NCBI RefSeq assembly: GCF_004135735.1
Contig: NZ_CP012670.1
Span: forward strand, 1,116,001 to 1,180,000
From: Sorangium cellulosum
GTDB taxonomy: Bacteria; Myxococcota_A; Polyangia; Polyangiales; Polyangiaceae
DNA length: 64,000 nucleotides
Direction: 5' to 3'
Numbering within the stretch: the stretch's first letter is position 1; each line of letters begins with the position of its first letter. The notes beneath the pieces were generated by a model. It did no database searches. It saw only the letters and a program-made list of their open reading frames with translations, and was not told where the DNA came from. The translations under genes and the position numbers were made by a program. Positions 1 to 9,112 of this stretch are shown piece after piece.

Positions 1-3000
1 GTGACCGGCGCCCTCGCCGCCGGGGAAGCCTGCGGCGCCTCCGCCGGAGACGCCGCCGGCTGCTGCGCCTCCGCGGGAGACGTCGCCGGCTGCTGCGCCT
101 CCGCAGAAGGCGCCGCCGATGGCTGGGTCTCGTCGGGCGGCGGGGACGGGGGCTGCGCGGCCTGCGGGGGCTCGACGGGCGCCGGGCTCGCGGGCGTGGT
201 GGCCTCCACGACGCCCGTATCCGCGGCGGGCGCCGCGGTCGCGGGCAGCGCCTCGACGCGCGATTTGCCGAGCCCCGGGGCGTGCTCGTCGCCGCTGCGC
301 ACGACCAGCGCGAAGGCGAGGAGCGCGACGCAGAACGTCGCCGCGCCGGCGACGATGAGCTGAAGCCGCTTGCGCCGCTGCCCTGTCTCGTACGACCTGT
401 CGACCGCGGTGACCTCGCCGACGTCGTTGGCCAGGCTCCGGGGACCGCTCCTCGCGAAGCGCGCGGCGAGCGCGGCCCTCGCGGCCGGAGGATCCGCCGC
501 GGCGAGCACCTTCGTGGGCGGCACCCCTGCTGCCGGAAGGACCCGCGGGGCGGACGCGCCGAGCAGCTTGCCCTCGCGCGCGGAGGGCCGCGAGCTCGAC
601 GGGGCCCGCGCCTCCTCGGGCGGGAGGTCCGCCTGCACCGACGGCGCGAGGATGAGGCGCGGCGGGGCCTCGACTGGCTGCGCCGGCACGGCGATCTCCT
701 CGAACGAGATCGGCGGGCCGTCCTCTTCGGGGCCCGCGGCCGAGGCGGCCGCCGCCGCGCTCGCGACCGGGCCGACGCCGGCCGGCGCGGGCTTCGCGGA
801 CGCGGGTGCGCCCCCGCGGACCGAGGCCGGGATGGCGTCGGCGGCCGCGATCTGGCCGTCGGCGAGCAGGCCCGGGCGGGGATCCGAGTTCACGGCCGCG
901 CCGGCGTCGACGGCCGCGATCGCGTCGCGGAGCTCCTGCGCGCGCCTCGCCTGGGTCTCGCCGATCGCCTTCCGCACGAAGGCCGCCACGTCCTCGTCGG
1001 TCGTGGGCTCGCCCAGGATCGACGCCACCTGATCGATGGCCCGCTGCATCTCGGCGCACGTCGCGAAGCGGTTCTCGCGATCCTTCTCGAGCGCCTTGAG
1101 GATGATCCTCTCGAACTCGGGGTGGATCGCGCCGTTCAGCTCGCGCGGGGGGAGCGGGTCCTTGATGGTGATGTTCTCCACCGTCGAGAGCTCGGTCTCG
1201 GCGCGGAACGGGTGCAGCCCGGTCGTGAGCACGTACAGCAGCGCGCCGAGCGAGAAGATGTCGCTCCGGCGATCGATGGGGAGCCCGCCGAGCTGCTCCG
1301 GCGAGAGGTACGGCGTCTTGCCCTTGATGACGCCGCCGGCGCGCGTGATGTGCAGGCGCCCCTTCGACTTCGCCACGCCGAAGTCGACGATCTTCACGAA
1401 CCCGGCGGTCGAGATGAGCACGTTCGCCGGCGAGATGTCGCGGTGGACCAGATCGAGCAGCGCGCCGGTGTCGTCGCGGAGCTCGTGCGCGTTGTGGAGG
1501 CCCGCGCAGATCTGCGAGGCGATGCGGAGCACGAGCCGCTGCGGGATGCCTCCGAGCGGCTTCGCGGCCCGCTGCAGCGCGCCGGCCGTCTCGCCGTCGA
1601 CCCACTCCATGACGATGTAGAGGACGTCGTCCTCCTCGCCGAGATCGAGGATCTCGACCACGTTGGGGTGGCGGACCCGCGCCGCGACCCGCGCTTCGTC
1701 GAGGAACATCGACTCGAAGTCGGGGTCGTCGGAGACGTCGGGCAGCATCGTCTTGATGGCGACGATCTTCTGGAAGCCGCGGGTGCCCTGGAGGCGCGCG
1801 GCCCACACGGATGCCATGCCGCCCTTGGCGACCGGCATCAGGATCTCGTAACGACCGAGCGTGCTGCCCGGACCCAGGCGATCCACGGCGGACGCCGCGC
1901 GGCCCCACTGCTTCGTCAGCCCCTGCAGCCCGGTCGGCGTGAGGGCTGTCCTGCTGGAGGCCGGCGACGGCTCGGACCCGTGCGGGCCGGGCGTGGCCGG
2001 GGCGTGCGCCGTGGCAGGCGCCGGCGCAGCCGCGGCCGCGACGGGCGGCGCGTGCGGCGTGGCCGCCGCGGGCGCAGCCACCGCGCGCGCCGGCGGCGCG
2101 GGGGCCCGGGGCGTCGCAGGCGGCGACGTCGGCGCCACGGGCGCGCGCGGCGTCACAGGGCTCGGCGGCGGGGTCGCGGGCGCCGCGCCAGCCGCCGGCG
2201 CGGCGGCGCTCTTGCCCGGATCCTCGGACCGGGGCGGAAGCGGCGCCCGCGGCGGCGCCGGCCGCTGCGGCGGCCTCGGGAGCGGCGCGCGCGGCACCGG
2301 CGTCGGCCGCTTCGGCGCCGTGCCCTCGGCCGGTGTCCGCGTCGACCTCGGCGCGGTCGCGCCCGGCGCCACGGCCGCCGTCGCGGGGCTCGCCGCAGCG
2401 GCGCGGCTCTCGGTCCGCTCGCTCGGCGGCCCGATCCGCGGCAGCGTCTCGGTCGGCGGCCGCGCCGCGGGCAGGCGGGCGGGGGCCTCGGCCTCCGCGC
2501 CCCAGGCGGCGTCGATGTCGGCGTGGTCCGCCCCGGCGCCCGCCGGCGCGGCGCCGTTCGATGCGCCTGCGCCCGCTCCCGGCCTGGCCGCCGCGCCGTT
2601 CTTCGGCGCGGTCGCGTCCTTCGGCGCGCTCGCGCCGCTCGACGGGCGGATCGGCGCGCTCGCGCCGCTCGACGGGCGGAGCTGGCTCGCGACGACCGCG
2701 CCGCCCGCGGCGGTCTGCAGGCCCGCCGGCGCGGCCGGCGCGCGCGGGCGCGGGGACGGCGCGGTGATCGCGTGCCGCGAGCCGTCTCCGCGGGGCGACG
2801 GCGTGGCCTCGGGGACGGGCAGCGCCACGCCCACCAGCGTCATGCCACGCGCGCGAGGTGGCGGCGGCGTCGGCCACGCCTCGGCCGCGCCGCCGGCGCT
2901 CGCCATGGCGGCCGCGATCATGGCCCTGCGCGGCGCGATCGTCTTTCCGGCCAGCCGGAGCACCGTCGCGGTCACGTCGTCCGCCCCGGCGATCTGCCCT

Positions 3001-3884
3001 GCGCCCGCGGCCTCCAGCGCCGCGAGCATCGCGGACGCGCTCTCGAAGCGGAGCGCGGGGTCGCGTTCGAGCGCGGTCCTCACGACCTCGGCGACCTGGG
3101 CGGGGACGGCGCCCCCGGCGAGGCCCGCGAGCGACGGGATGGGCGCCGTCTGCACCTTCTGGATGACCGCGGTCTCCAGCTTCGACGAGAACAGCCGCTG
3201 CCGCGAGAGCAGCTCCCACAGGATCACGCCGGCCGAGAAGAGATCGGCGCGCGGATCGAGCGGCGCCGCCGTGTGCGTCGCCATCGCCTTGACCCGCTCC
3301 GGCGCGGCGTAGGCCAGCCGATCGGGGTTCCGCGTGCCCATGGGCGCGAGCCCGGCGATCGCCCGCGCGACGCCGAGCCCGCCCACCCGCGCGATGCCGT
3401 CGGTGCCGAGGGAGACATGGGTCGGGTTCAGCTCGCCGTGCACGACCGGCACGGGCTCGGCCGCGTGAGCGGACACGAGCGCCCGCAGCACGTCCACGCC
3501 GACGCGGAGCGCGACCGGGAGCGGCAGCCCCTCGGCGCCGGCCGCTGACACCAGCGCGCCGAGCTGCTCCCCCTCGACGTATTCCGACACGATGAAAACC
3601 TCACCGTCGGCGGTGCGCGCGTCGAGCACCGAGAGCACGGTCGGGAAGCGGATCCGCTGCGCGATCGACGCCTCACGGAGGATGGCGTCCGCGGTCTCGG
3701 CCTTCTTCGTGAGGTGCCTGTAGATGCGCAGGATCGTGACAGGCGCCTCGCCCATCGCCTCCGCGTCGGAGGACGCCCGCGCGAGCCATGTGGACCCGAT
3801 GCCTCCGCCGGAGAGCTCTTTCAGCAGCTCATAATTGCCGAGTCGCGAAGCAGAGCCCGCACCGGGCGGCCTGTCGAGCGCCAT
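1..3884 (-). CDS. Pseudokinase-kinase fusion Ser/Thr protein kinase, membrane-anchored (3' end outside window)
   Basis: The frame stays open from ATG 3884 to the window edge (1294 residues seen, no stop). Residues about 15-290 have a Hanks kinase fold with a Gly-rich loop (GGGIGST), but the VAIK lysine is lost (VTIL), the HRD motif reads HGELNPTHV and DFG reads GGLG, so this is a pseudokinase. A Pro/Ala-rich linker of about 380 residues follows. Residues about 675-950 are a second, intact kinase: KGGMASVW loop, VAIK, HRDISPANV, DFGVAK. A transmembrane segment lies near 1173-1196, followed by a Pro/Ala-rich outer part with 10-residue repeats. Such eukaryotic-like kinases phosphorylate Ser/Thr on cytoplasmic targets; the target here is unknown. 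I infer that the pseudokinase regulates or scaffolds the active domain. Confidence 0.9.
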   Translation of the reverse strand, partial: MALDRPPGAGSASRLGNYELLKELSGGGIGSTWLARASSDAEAMGEAPVTILRIYRHLTKKAETADAILREASIAQRIRFPTVLSVLDARTADGEVFIVSEYVEGEQLGALVSAAGAEGLPLPVALRVGVDVLRALVSAHAAEPVPVVHGELNPTHVSLGTDGIARVGGLGVARAIAGLAPMGTRNPDRLAYAAPERVKAMATHTAAPLDPRADLFSAGVILWELLSRQRLFSSKLETAVIQKVQTAPIPSLAGLAGGAVPAQVAEVVRTALERDPALRFESASAMLAALEAAGAGQIAGADDVTATVLRLAGKTIAPRRAMIAAAMASAGGAAEAWPTPPPPRARGMTLVGVALPVPEATPSPRGDGSRHAITAPSPRPRAPAAPAGLQTAAGGAVVASQLRPSSGASAPIRPSSGASAPKDATAPKNGAAARPGAGAGASNGAAPAGAGADHADIDAAWGAEAEAPARLPAARPPTETLPRIGPPSERTESRAAAASPATAAVAPGATAPRSTRTPAEGTAPKRPTPVPRAPLPRPPQRPAPPRAPLPPRSEDPGKSAAAPAAGAAPATPPPSPVTPRAPVAPTSPPATPRAPAPPARAVAAPAAATPHAPPVAAAAAPAPATAHAPATPGPHGSEPSPASSRTALTPTGLQGLTKQWGRAASAVDRLGPGSTLGRYEILMPVAKGGMASVWAARLQGTRGFQKIVAIKTMLPDVSDDPDFESMFLDEARVAARVRHPNVVEILDLGEEDDVLYIVMEWVDGETAGALQRAAKPLGGIPQRLVLRIASQICAGLHNAHELRDDTGALLDLVHRDISPANVLISTAGFVKIVDFGVAKSKGRLHITRAGGVIKGKTPYLSPEQLGGLPIDRRSDIFSLGALLYVLTTGLHPFRAETELSTVENITIKDPLPPRELNGAIHPEFERIILKALEKDRENRFATCAEMQRAIDQVASILGEPTTDEDVAAFVRKAIGETQARRAQELRDAIAAVDAGAAVNSDPRPGLLADGQIAAADAIPASVRGGAPASAKPAPAGVGPVASAAAAASAAGPEEDGPPISFEEIAVPAQPVEAPPRLILAPSVQADLPPEEARAPSSSRPSAREGKLLGASAPRVLPAAGVPPTKVLAAADPPAARAALAARFARSGPRSLANDVGEVTAVDRSYETGQRRKRLQLIVAGAATFCVALLAFALVVRSGDEHAPGLGKSRVEALPATAAPAADTGVVEATTPASPAPVEPPQAAQPPSPPPDETQPSAAPSAEAQQPATSPAEAQQPAASPAEAPQASPAARAPV
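31..120 (-). repeat. 30-bp in-frame tandem repeat, three copies
   Basis: Three successive 30-bp units (31-60, 61-90, 91-120) sharing the core TGCTGCGCCTCCGC encode Pro/Ala/Glu/Gln-rich decapeptides in the outer tail of the dual kinase. The third unit is more diverged. The tail lies beyond the transmembrane segment. Confidence 0.75.
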
Positions 3885-4263
3885 GGGACGTTCATGCTAC
3901 CAGGACGGTAGAAGCTGGATCCAGCGTTCGCGGCCGATTACACGGTGCGCGTCGACATATCCGGCGCGCCCCGTCAGGCGCGCCTCGCACGCGGCGCTCG
4001 CGTGTCGCCCGAGCGCGCTCAGGGCGCTCCGGCCCGCGCCGCGCGCGCGAGGGCTTTCCGCCGTCCACGACGATGATCGCGGGCTCCTCCGCGGCTCGCA
4101 CAGGTGCTCGAGTGTATGGAGCTCGGCGCGGGGCCGTGCGGGTTACCGCGGGGCGCGCCGCCATGGATGCGCGACGCGCGGTGCGCGACGGGAGCGCGGA
4201 TCGCGATCGCCCCCTCGTGCGCCGCGCCACAGGCCCGCCGCGGCGGCGGATCGCCCGGCGACC
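3885..4263. other. Intergenic region upstream of the dual kinase
   Basis: About 380 bases between two minus-strand genes. I see no credible gene on either strand. Two GGCGCGCC palindromes lie 14 bp apart (3963-3970, 3977-3984). The kinase promoter should be here, but no clear -35/-10 pair stands out. Confidence 0.4.
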
Positions 4264-4935
4264 TCACGGCGGCGCAGCGCTGGTCGGCGGCGGGTGCACG
4301 GTGAGCGTCACGAACCGGGTGCGGCGCTCGTGGCTCGAGAACGCGCTCGCGGCGACCGGAACGCCGTGCCGGAGCGCCACCGCGACGTGAGGGCCTGGAT
4401 CGACCCGGATCGCCTTCGACGGCTCCGCCGGCACGCCGTCGAGCCGCAAGGTCACGCCTTCGGTCGCGCCGGCGAGGTTGAGCACGATCCGCGGCATGCG
4501 CGCCTCGATGTCCTGGAGGCGCGCGTCGATCTCGGCGAGCACCGCGGGCGCCGCCGCGTGGAGCGCGACCTCGCGCGCACCGCGGTACAGCCGCTCGGCC
4601 CTGAGCAGCCGGCCGAGGCGGTCATTGCAGAGGCCGATGTGGAACGTCACGTTCGCCGTCGGCCGGAGGCGGGCTATCGCCTCGAACCGCTCCAGGGCGT
4701 CGGCCCAGCGCCCGGCGTTCTCGAGGGTGAGCCCCTGCGCGAACTTCAGCCGCAGCGCGCGCGTCGCGACGTCGTCCTTCGCGCGCGTCGCGACGTCGGC
4801 CCGCGCGCGCGTCGCGACGGCGTCCTGCGCGCGCAGCGATGCCGGCGACAGGAGCGCGCAGCCGAGGAGGCCGAGCGCGGCGGCGCCCCGGCGGGAGCGC
4901 CCGCGCGACAGGGGGAGCGGCGCGGCCCGTGCCAT
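4264..4935 (-). CDS. Secreted TPR-repeat protein coupled to a Ser/Thr kinase
   Basis: A 223-residue protein. The start ATG (4935) shares one base with the TGA of the upstream kinase, so the two are probably translationally coupled. The N-terminus has an Arg-rich start, a hydrophobic stretch (ALGLLGCALLSPASL) and an AxA-like site, consistent with Sec export. Residues about 60-130 (FAQGLTLENAGRWADALERF and the next helices) match TPR pairs. The C-terminal half (VTLRLDGVPAE..., DPGPHVAVAL) resembles a PEGA-type beta domain. Three 24-bp repeats code ATRA-containing repeats just after the signal region. This kinase/TPR-PEGA pairing is common in myxobacteria; I infer a sensor or partner role outside the cytoplasm. 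Confidence 0.8.
   Translation of the reverse strand: MARAAPLPLSRGRSRRGAAALGLLGCALLSPASLRAQDAVATRARADVATRAKDDVATRALRLKFAQGLTLENAGRWADALERFEAIARLRPTANVTFHIGLCNDRLGRLLRAERLYRGAREVALHAAAPAVLAEIDARLQDIEARMPRIVLNLAGATEGVTLRLDGVPAEPSKAIRVDPGPHVAVALRHGVPVAASAFSSHERRTRFVTLTVHPPPTSAAPP
4757..4828 (-). repeat. 24-bp in-frame tandem repeat, three copies
   Basis: The 9-mer GTCGCGACG recurs at 4763, 4787 and 4811, giving a 24-bp period. It encodes the DVATRA-type repeat just after the signal peptide of the TPR protein. Confidence 0.75.
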
Positions 4936-6362
4936 CAGAACCCGGGGCTCGTGACGCGGGAGCGCCATGGCCCGCGCGGTGCGTGCGCGCGCGGGCGCGC
5001 GTCCTCGGTGTCCGCCGCGACGCCGGCGCTGTCCGGGGTCGCCGGGGTGAGCGCGGGCGGGCCCGCCGCGCTGGCGCAGCTCGCCGGGGCCGGGGTCGGC
5101 GCGTCGCCGCCCGCCGCCCCGAGCGCGTCCGCGCCGCGCCGCGCCGACGCGCCGCCCTCGGCGAAGGCCGCCGCCAGCACGGGGCGGAGGGGGACGCGCG
5201 CCGCGCTCTCCGGCTCCGCGCCCGTCGACTCGAGCAGCGCCACGGAGGTGAGCGCGGCCGCGAGCGCCGCCGCGGCCACGACCCGCAGCGCCATGGCCGC
5301 CCTCGCGCGCCGCCGGGAGAGCGGCGGCGGCGCGGCGCCCGGCGTGCTCCCCAGCGTCGTCGCCTCGATCCGTCGATGCGCCTGCCGCGAGATCCAGAGC
5401 CGCCGCAGGGCGCGCGCGGCGCGCAGCGGCGGCGCGGCGAGCGCGCAGCGGGCGCGCGTCGCCTCGGCCGCCCGCGCGCCCGCGTCCGGCTGCGTGACGA
5501 TCACGATCGGCGCGGGCGCGCGCGCGCCGAGGTCGTCGAGCGCGGCCTTCAGATCCGCCCGGAGGGAGGCCGCGTCCTGGTAGCGCCGCGCCGGGTCCTT
5601 CTCGAGGCAGCGGCCGGCGATCTTCCGGAGGCGCGGCGGGACCGAGGGCGGGAGCGGCGCCGGCTGGGCCTCGAGGATGCGCCGGAGCACGGCGTGGTGG
5701 TTGCCGCCTCCGAACGGCTGCGCGCCGCTCAGCGCCTCGTAGAGCATGACGCCGACCGCCCACAGATCGGCGCGCGCGTCGATCGTGCGCCTGCCGAGCG
5801 CCTGCTCCGGGCTCATGTACGAGGGCGTCCCGAGAAGCTGCCCGTCGAGGGTGAGCGCGTCGCTCGCGCCCGTGATCTGGCTGATGCCGAAGTCGACGAT
5901 CTTCGGCACGATCCCCTCGCCGGGGACCATGGCCATCACGATGTTCTCCGGCTTGATGTCGCGGTGCACGACGCCCTCGGCGTGGGCGGCCGAGAGCCCG
6001 GCGCACACCTCGATGAGGACCGGCACCACCTCCTCGGGCGGGAGCGGTCGGTTCGGGATGAGGCGATCCGCGAACGGCGCGCCCCGCAGGAGCTCCAGCG
6101 CCAGGAAGAGGTAGCCCTCGTCGGGGAGCTCTCCGGCGTCGACCACGCCGACGATGTTCCGGTGCTGGAACTTGCCGATGATCTTCGCCTCGCGGATGAA
6201 CCGCCCGACGACCTGCTCGTCCCGGAGCGCCGGGGACAGCTTGAGCGCGACGTCCCGGCCGATGAGCTCGTGGCGCGCCCACCAGACGCTCGCCATGCCG
6301 CCCGAGCCGATCGGCCGAATCAGTCGGAAGCGACCTCCTGCGACGTCCCCGGCATGCAGCAT
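4935..6362 (-). CDS. Transmembrane Ser/Thr protein kinase
   Basis: A 475-residue Hanks-type kinase. The catalytic domain spans residues about 10-280 with GSGGMASVW, VALK, HRDIKPENI, DFGIS and GTPSYMSPEQ, all needed residues being present. A basic/Pro-rich juxtamembrane stretch follows, then one transmembrane helix near 370-395 and a short Ala/Pro-rich outer tail of about 85 residues. ATG 6362 is preferred because AAGGAGG stands just upstream (6366-6372); a GTG at 6401 adds 13 residues without a ribosome site. It heads a two-gene unit with the secreted TPR protein. A role in signalling from envelope to cytoplasm is inferred; substrates are unknown. Confidence 0.93.
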   Translation of the reverse strand: MLHAGDVAGGRFRLIRPIGSGGMASVWWARHELIGRDVALKLSPALRDEQVVGRFIREAKIIGKFQHRNIVGVVDAGELPDEGYLFLALELLRGAPFADRLIPNRPLPPEEVVPVLIEVCAGLSAAHAEGVVHRDIKPENIVMAMVPGEGIVPKIVDFGISQITGASDALTLDGQLLGTPSYMSPEQALGRRTIDARADLWAVGVMLYEALSGAQPFGGGNHHAVLRRILEAQPAPLPPSVPPRLRKIAGRCLEKDPARRYQDAASLRADLKAALDDLGARAPAPIVIVTQPDAGARAAEATRARCALAAPPLRAARALRRLWISRQAHRRIEATTLGSTPGAAPPPLSRRRARAAMALRVVAAAALAAALTSVALLESTGAEPESAARVPLRPVLAAAFAEGGASARRGADALGAAGGDAPTPAPASCASAAGPPALTPATPDSAGVAADTEDARPRAHAPRGPWRSRVTSPGF

Positions 6363-6365
6363 GTG

Positions 6366-6372
6366 CCTCCTT
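6366..6372 (-). promoter_or_regulatory. Ribosome binding site AAGGAGG deciding the kinase start
   Basis: AAGGAGG on the minus strand ends three bases before ATG 6362. It fits the anti-Shine-Dalgarno fully and supports this start over the upstream in-frame GTG at 6401. Confidence 0.7.
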
Positions 6373-6497
6373 CGCCCATCGCGCGTGAGAGAAGCCTTCA
6401 CGCTGATGGAGCACCGGGAGCCGACAAGGCACGAGCAAGGCCAGCCCCGCGGCGCGCCGCCGTCGCCGTCCTACGGGCGAGCCGGGGATCCGTCCCT

Positions 6498-7973
6498 TCA
6501 GGGGCGATAGCGCTCGAGGAGGTCGCTGGAGAGCTTCGCGCCGAGCTCGCGGTAACCGCGGGCGGTCAGGTGGACGCCGTCGCGCGAGGCGCGCGGCGGG
6601 CGCTCGCGGTACCAGGCCTCGATCGAGCCCCTTCCGCCCATCGCCTCGTAGGTGTCCCAGAACCCGCAGCCGCCCTCGCGGGCGGCGTCGCGCAGCACGT
6701 CTCGGACGAGGGGGATGCGCTCCGCGGCGTCCCTCCGGTCGGTGGGCGCGAGGACCAGGCAGTCGATGTCGGGCTCGACCCGACGCGCCCGGGCGAGCAG
6801 CTCCCCGAGCTGCGTCGCGTAGAGGGACGGATCGGTGGTGACGTCGCCGGCCTCGTTCGTGCCGTACTCCAGGATCAGGAGCTCCGGCGAGCGCCGCGCG
6901 AGCTCCGCGGCCCAGCCGAGCTCGTTCCACCGCAGCGGCGTCGCCAGGCGGGCGCCGTTGATGCCGAGCGTGTCGAGCACCACGCCGGGCCTGACCTCGG
7001 GATCGGCCTCGACGACCACGCCGCAGAGCTCGGGCGCGCCCGACGGAACCACGCTGAGCGTCGGCGCGTCCACGCTCGCGAGCTTCGCGTGCTGCAGCAC
7101 GCCGGCGCCGTCGTCCGCGGCGCCGCGGAGGACAGCGCTCGGCCCGCCCGCGATCGTCACGGCGAGCTCGTCGGTCGGCGCGGAGGGCCGGTAGCACACG
7201 TCCCAGAGCAGCCGTGTGGACGGCGCCACCCCGGTGACCGTGAGCTCCGCGCGCACCGGGCCGTGCTGCGCGCCGAACAGGATCCCGCCCAGCCCGAAGA
7301 TGCCGTCGTCGGCCGGCGCGGAGCCGCCCGGCGCCTTCGGGCGTGTCCGCCACTTGCCCTCGACGATGAGCCGCGCGCCGTCGTGGCGGTAGGCGGCGTA
7401 GCCGAGGTGCACGAAGCCGAGCCCTCCGTCGCCGAAGCGCCGCTGGAGCGCCGCGCGGAGCGCGCCGCTCCAGAAGTCGGCGGCGGCGTGCGAGTCCCCG
7501 AGCCAGGCGATGCGCACGTGGTCCTCGCGCTGCCCCTGCTCGAGCGCGCGGAGCGCCGCGAAGAAGTGGGCGTAGGGCCCGTCCTCGGGGCGCAGGAGCG
7601 CGCGCTCCGGCGGGGGCGCTGGGAGGGCCTCGGCGCCGTGCGGCGCGGGCGACGCTGCGGGCTCCGGGGCGGCTCCTGTGCGGTGCGGCGCGGTCGCCGC
7701 CGTGAGCGCGGGGGGCGCGGCGCCCACCTCCGGCGCGGGCGGCGCGGCCTGATCGCAGGTCGCGCTGCAGCCGAGCGCCGCGGCGGAGAGCAGCGCCACG
7801 GCGGAGAGCGGCGCCACGGCGGAGAGCGGCGCCACGGCGGAGAGCGGCGCCGCGGCGGAGGGCCGCGCCGTGGTCTGGGGCCACGCCGGCGCGCGTCGGC
7901 CCGGGGGACGGGGAGGCGCGGCGTCGCGCCGCGGGACCTCGGCGCGTTCCACGGAGCAGGGCGCGCCGCTCAC
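6498..7973 (-). CDS. SGNH/GDSL-family hydrolase, exported
   Basis: A 491-residue protein with GTG start 7973 overlapping the stop of the upstream SDR gene (GTGA). The N-terminus has a long Ala/Pro/Leu-rich stretch made of six-residue repeats, ending in AALGC, which may be a lipobox. The SGNH blocks are visible: WLGDSH (nucleophile Ser), a later Gly block, LEYGTNEAG (Asn) and DGVHLT (catalytic Asp/His) near the C-terminus. The family includes esterases, lipases and polysaccharide O-acetyl esterases; the layout with a long middle beta region resembles cell-surface acyl esterases. Substrate cannot be read from sequence. Confidence 0.85.
   Translation of the reverse strand: MSGAPCSVERAEVPRRDAAPPRPPGRRAPAWPQTTARPSAAAPLSAVAPLSAVAPLSAVALLSAAALGCSATCDQAAPPAPEVGAAPPALTAATAPHRTGAAPEPAASPAPHGAEALPAPPPERALLRPEDGPYAHFFAALRALEQGQREDHVRIAWLGDSHAAADFWSGALRAALQRRFGDGGLGFVHLGYAAYRHDGARLIVEGKWRTRPKAPGGSAPADDGIFGLGGILFGAQHGPVRAELTVTGVAPSTRLLWDVCYRPSAPTDELAVTIAGGPSAVLRGAADDGAGVLQHAKLASVDAPTLSVVPSGAPELCGVVVEADPEVRPGVVLDTLGINGARLATPLRWNELGWAAELARRSPELLILEYGTNEAGDVTTDPSLYATQLGELLARARRVEPDIDCLVLAPTDRRDAAERIPLVRDVLRDAAREGGCGFWDTYEAMGGRGSIEAWYRERPPRASRDGVHLTARGYRELGAKLSSDLLERYRP
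7783..7866 (-). repeat. 18-bp in-frame tandem repeat, about five copies
   Basis: GCGGAGAG recurs at 7783, 7801, 7819 and 7837, with a partial copy at 7855. It encodes the repeated APLSAV hexapeptide in the signal/linker part of the SGNH hydrolase. Copy number could vary without shifting frame. Confidence 0.8.
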
Positions 7974-9112
7974 GAGAGCGGGTCCTCGATGTCGAGGTCG
8001 GCGTCGGCGCCGGCCTCGGGCTCCAGGCGCTCGCGCCGCTCGCGGACGCGATCTTGCACGGCGCCCACGAGCACGTCGACGTACGACTCGAAGGGGGGGC
8101 AGGTGATCCCGGCGCCGGCGAGCACGAGGTCCGCGTTGCGGGCGTCGTAGCGCACCGGGGTCGTCAGCTGCTCGACGAAGGCGCGCGGGCTGCGGAGGAA
8201 GCGCTCGATCCCGGGCGTGCGGAGCAGCGCCTTGGCGAGGTTCGACGGGATGTGGCCGCGCGCGGCGCGGCGACCGCTCGCCTTGGCGACCAGGTCGAAG
8301 ACCCGGCGCGCCGAGAGCGGGTGCGGGTCGGCGATGTGGAACGTGCGGCGCGGCGCGAGCCGGTGGAGGCCGATCGCGTGCGCGGCGCGGACCACGAAGT
8401 CGATGGGCACGATGTTGAGCGGCACGTCGCCTCGGCCGGGCATCGGGATCGCGATGTCGGGCGGCGCCGCCATGATGAGCAGCACCAGCAGGTAGAGGCC
8501 GTCGAGCCGATCGATCTCCCCGCTCACGGAGTCGCCGACCACCGTGGTCGGCCGGATGACGGCGACCGGCACGTGGCGCATCGCCCGCCGCACGAGCACC
8601 TCCGCGCGCATGCGCGTCTCCTCCACGGGGTTGCGGAACGTCTGGCCAGCCTCGAGATCGTCCTCGTACACCGTCCCGGTCCGGTCGCCCGATACGAACG
8701 CGGTCGACTGGTGGACGAGGCACTGGAGCGAGGCGCAGGCGCGGGCGAGCTCGATCACCTCGGCGGTCCCGACGACGTTCAGGTCGTGGGCGGCGCTCCG
8801 GTCGGCCCCGGCGTGGCCCATGTACGCGAGGTGATGGATGCGGTCGACCTCGCGCGTGAGCTGCCTGAACTCGGCGCCCGACAGCCCGAGGTCCATCGCG
8901 GTGACGTCCCCCTCGAGCAGCACGACGCGCTCGCGATCCGGCGCCGGGAGCGCGTCGCGCTCCGTGCTCGCCTGCGCCCACGACTTCGCGAGCACCACGG
9001 CGTAGACGAGCGTGCGCGGCTCCGACGCGAGGAGGTGGTGCAGCATTCTCTTCGCGACGAACGAGGGAAAGCCGGTGATGAGCACCACGCTGTCGTAGCC
9101 GGGGCGAGACAT
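7970..9112 (-). CDS. Extended SDR / NAD-binding reductase (male-sterility-like)
   Basis: A 380-residue Rossmann protein. The N-terminal nucleotide-binding site is atypical (VVLITGFPSFVAKRM, in place of TGxxGxxG). HQSTAFVSGD and the Thr/Glu-rich region after it occupy the usual active-site zone, and VIRPTTVVGDS marks the extended SDR core. It resembles the NAD_binding_4 family that reduces acyl thioesters or modifies lipids and sugars, without an attached carrier or adenylation domain. The stop overlaps the GTG start of the SGNH hydrolase, so the two form one operon; a joint role in lipid or glycan modification is inferred. The loss of the canonical glycine motif lowers certainty on cofactor use. 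Confidence 0.75.
   Translation of the reverse strand: MSRPGYDSVVLITGFPSFVAKRMLHHLLASEPRTLVYAVVLAKSWAQASTERDALPAPDRERVVLLEGDVTAMDLGLSGAEFRQLTREVDRIHHLAYMGHAGADRSAAHDLNVVGTAEVIELARACASLQCLVHQSTAFVSGDRTGTVYEDDLEAGQTFRNPVEETRMRAEVLVRRAMRHVPVAVIRPTTVVGDSVSGEIDRLDGLYLLVLLIMAAPPDIAIPMPGRGDVPLNIVPIDFVVRAAHAIGLHRLAPRRTFHIADPHPLSARRVFDLVAKASGRRAARGHIPSNLAKALLRTPGIERFLRSPRAFVEQLTTPVRYDARNADLVLAGAGITCPPFESYVDVLVGAVQDRVRERRERLEPEAGADADLDIEDPLS

Noticed and set aside
282..3548. A plus-strand open frame of about 1090 codons opposite the dual kinase
   Set aside because: It is Arg/Gly-rich with no motifs and lies antisense to a protein with two clear kinase domains; very high GC leaves such frames open by chance. 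Similar shadows at 4839-8150 (+), 12552-15344 (-), 42288-45566 (-) and 58236-60722 (+) were also dropped.
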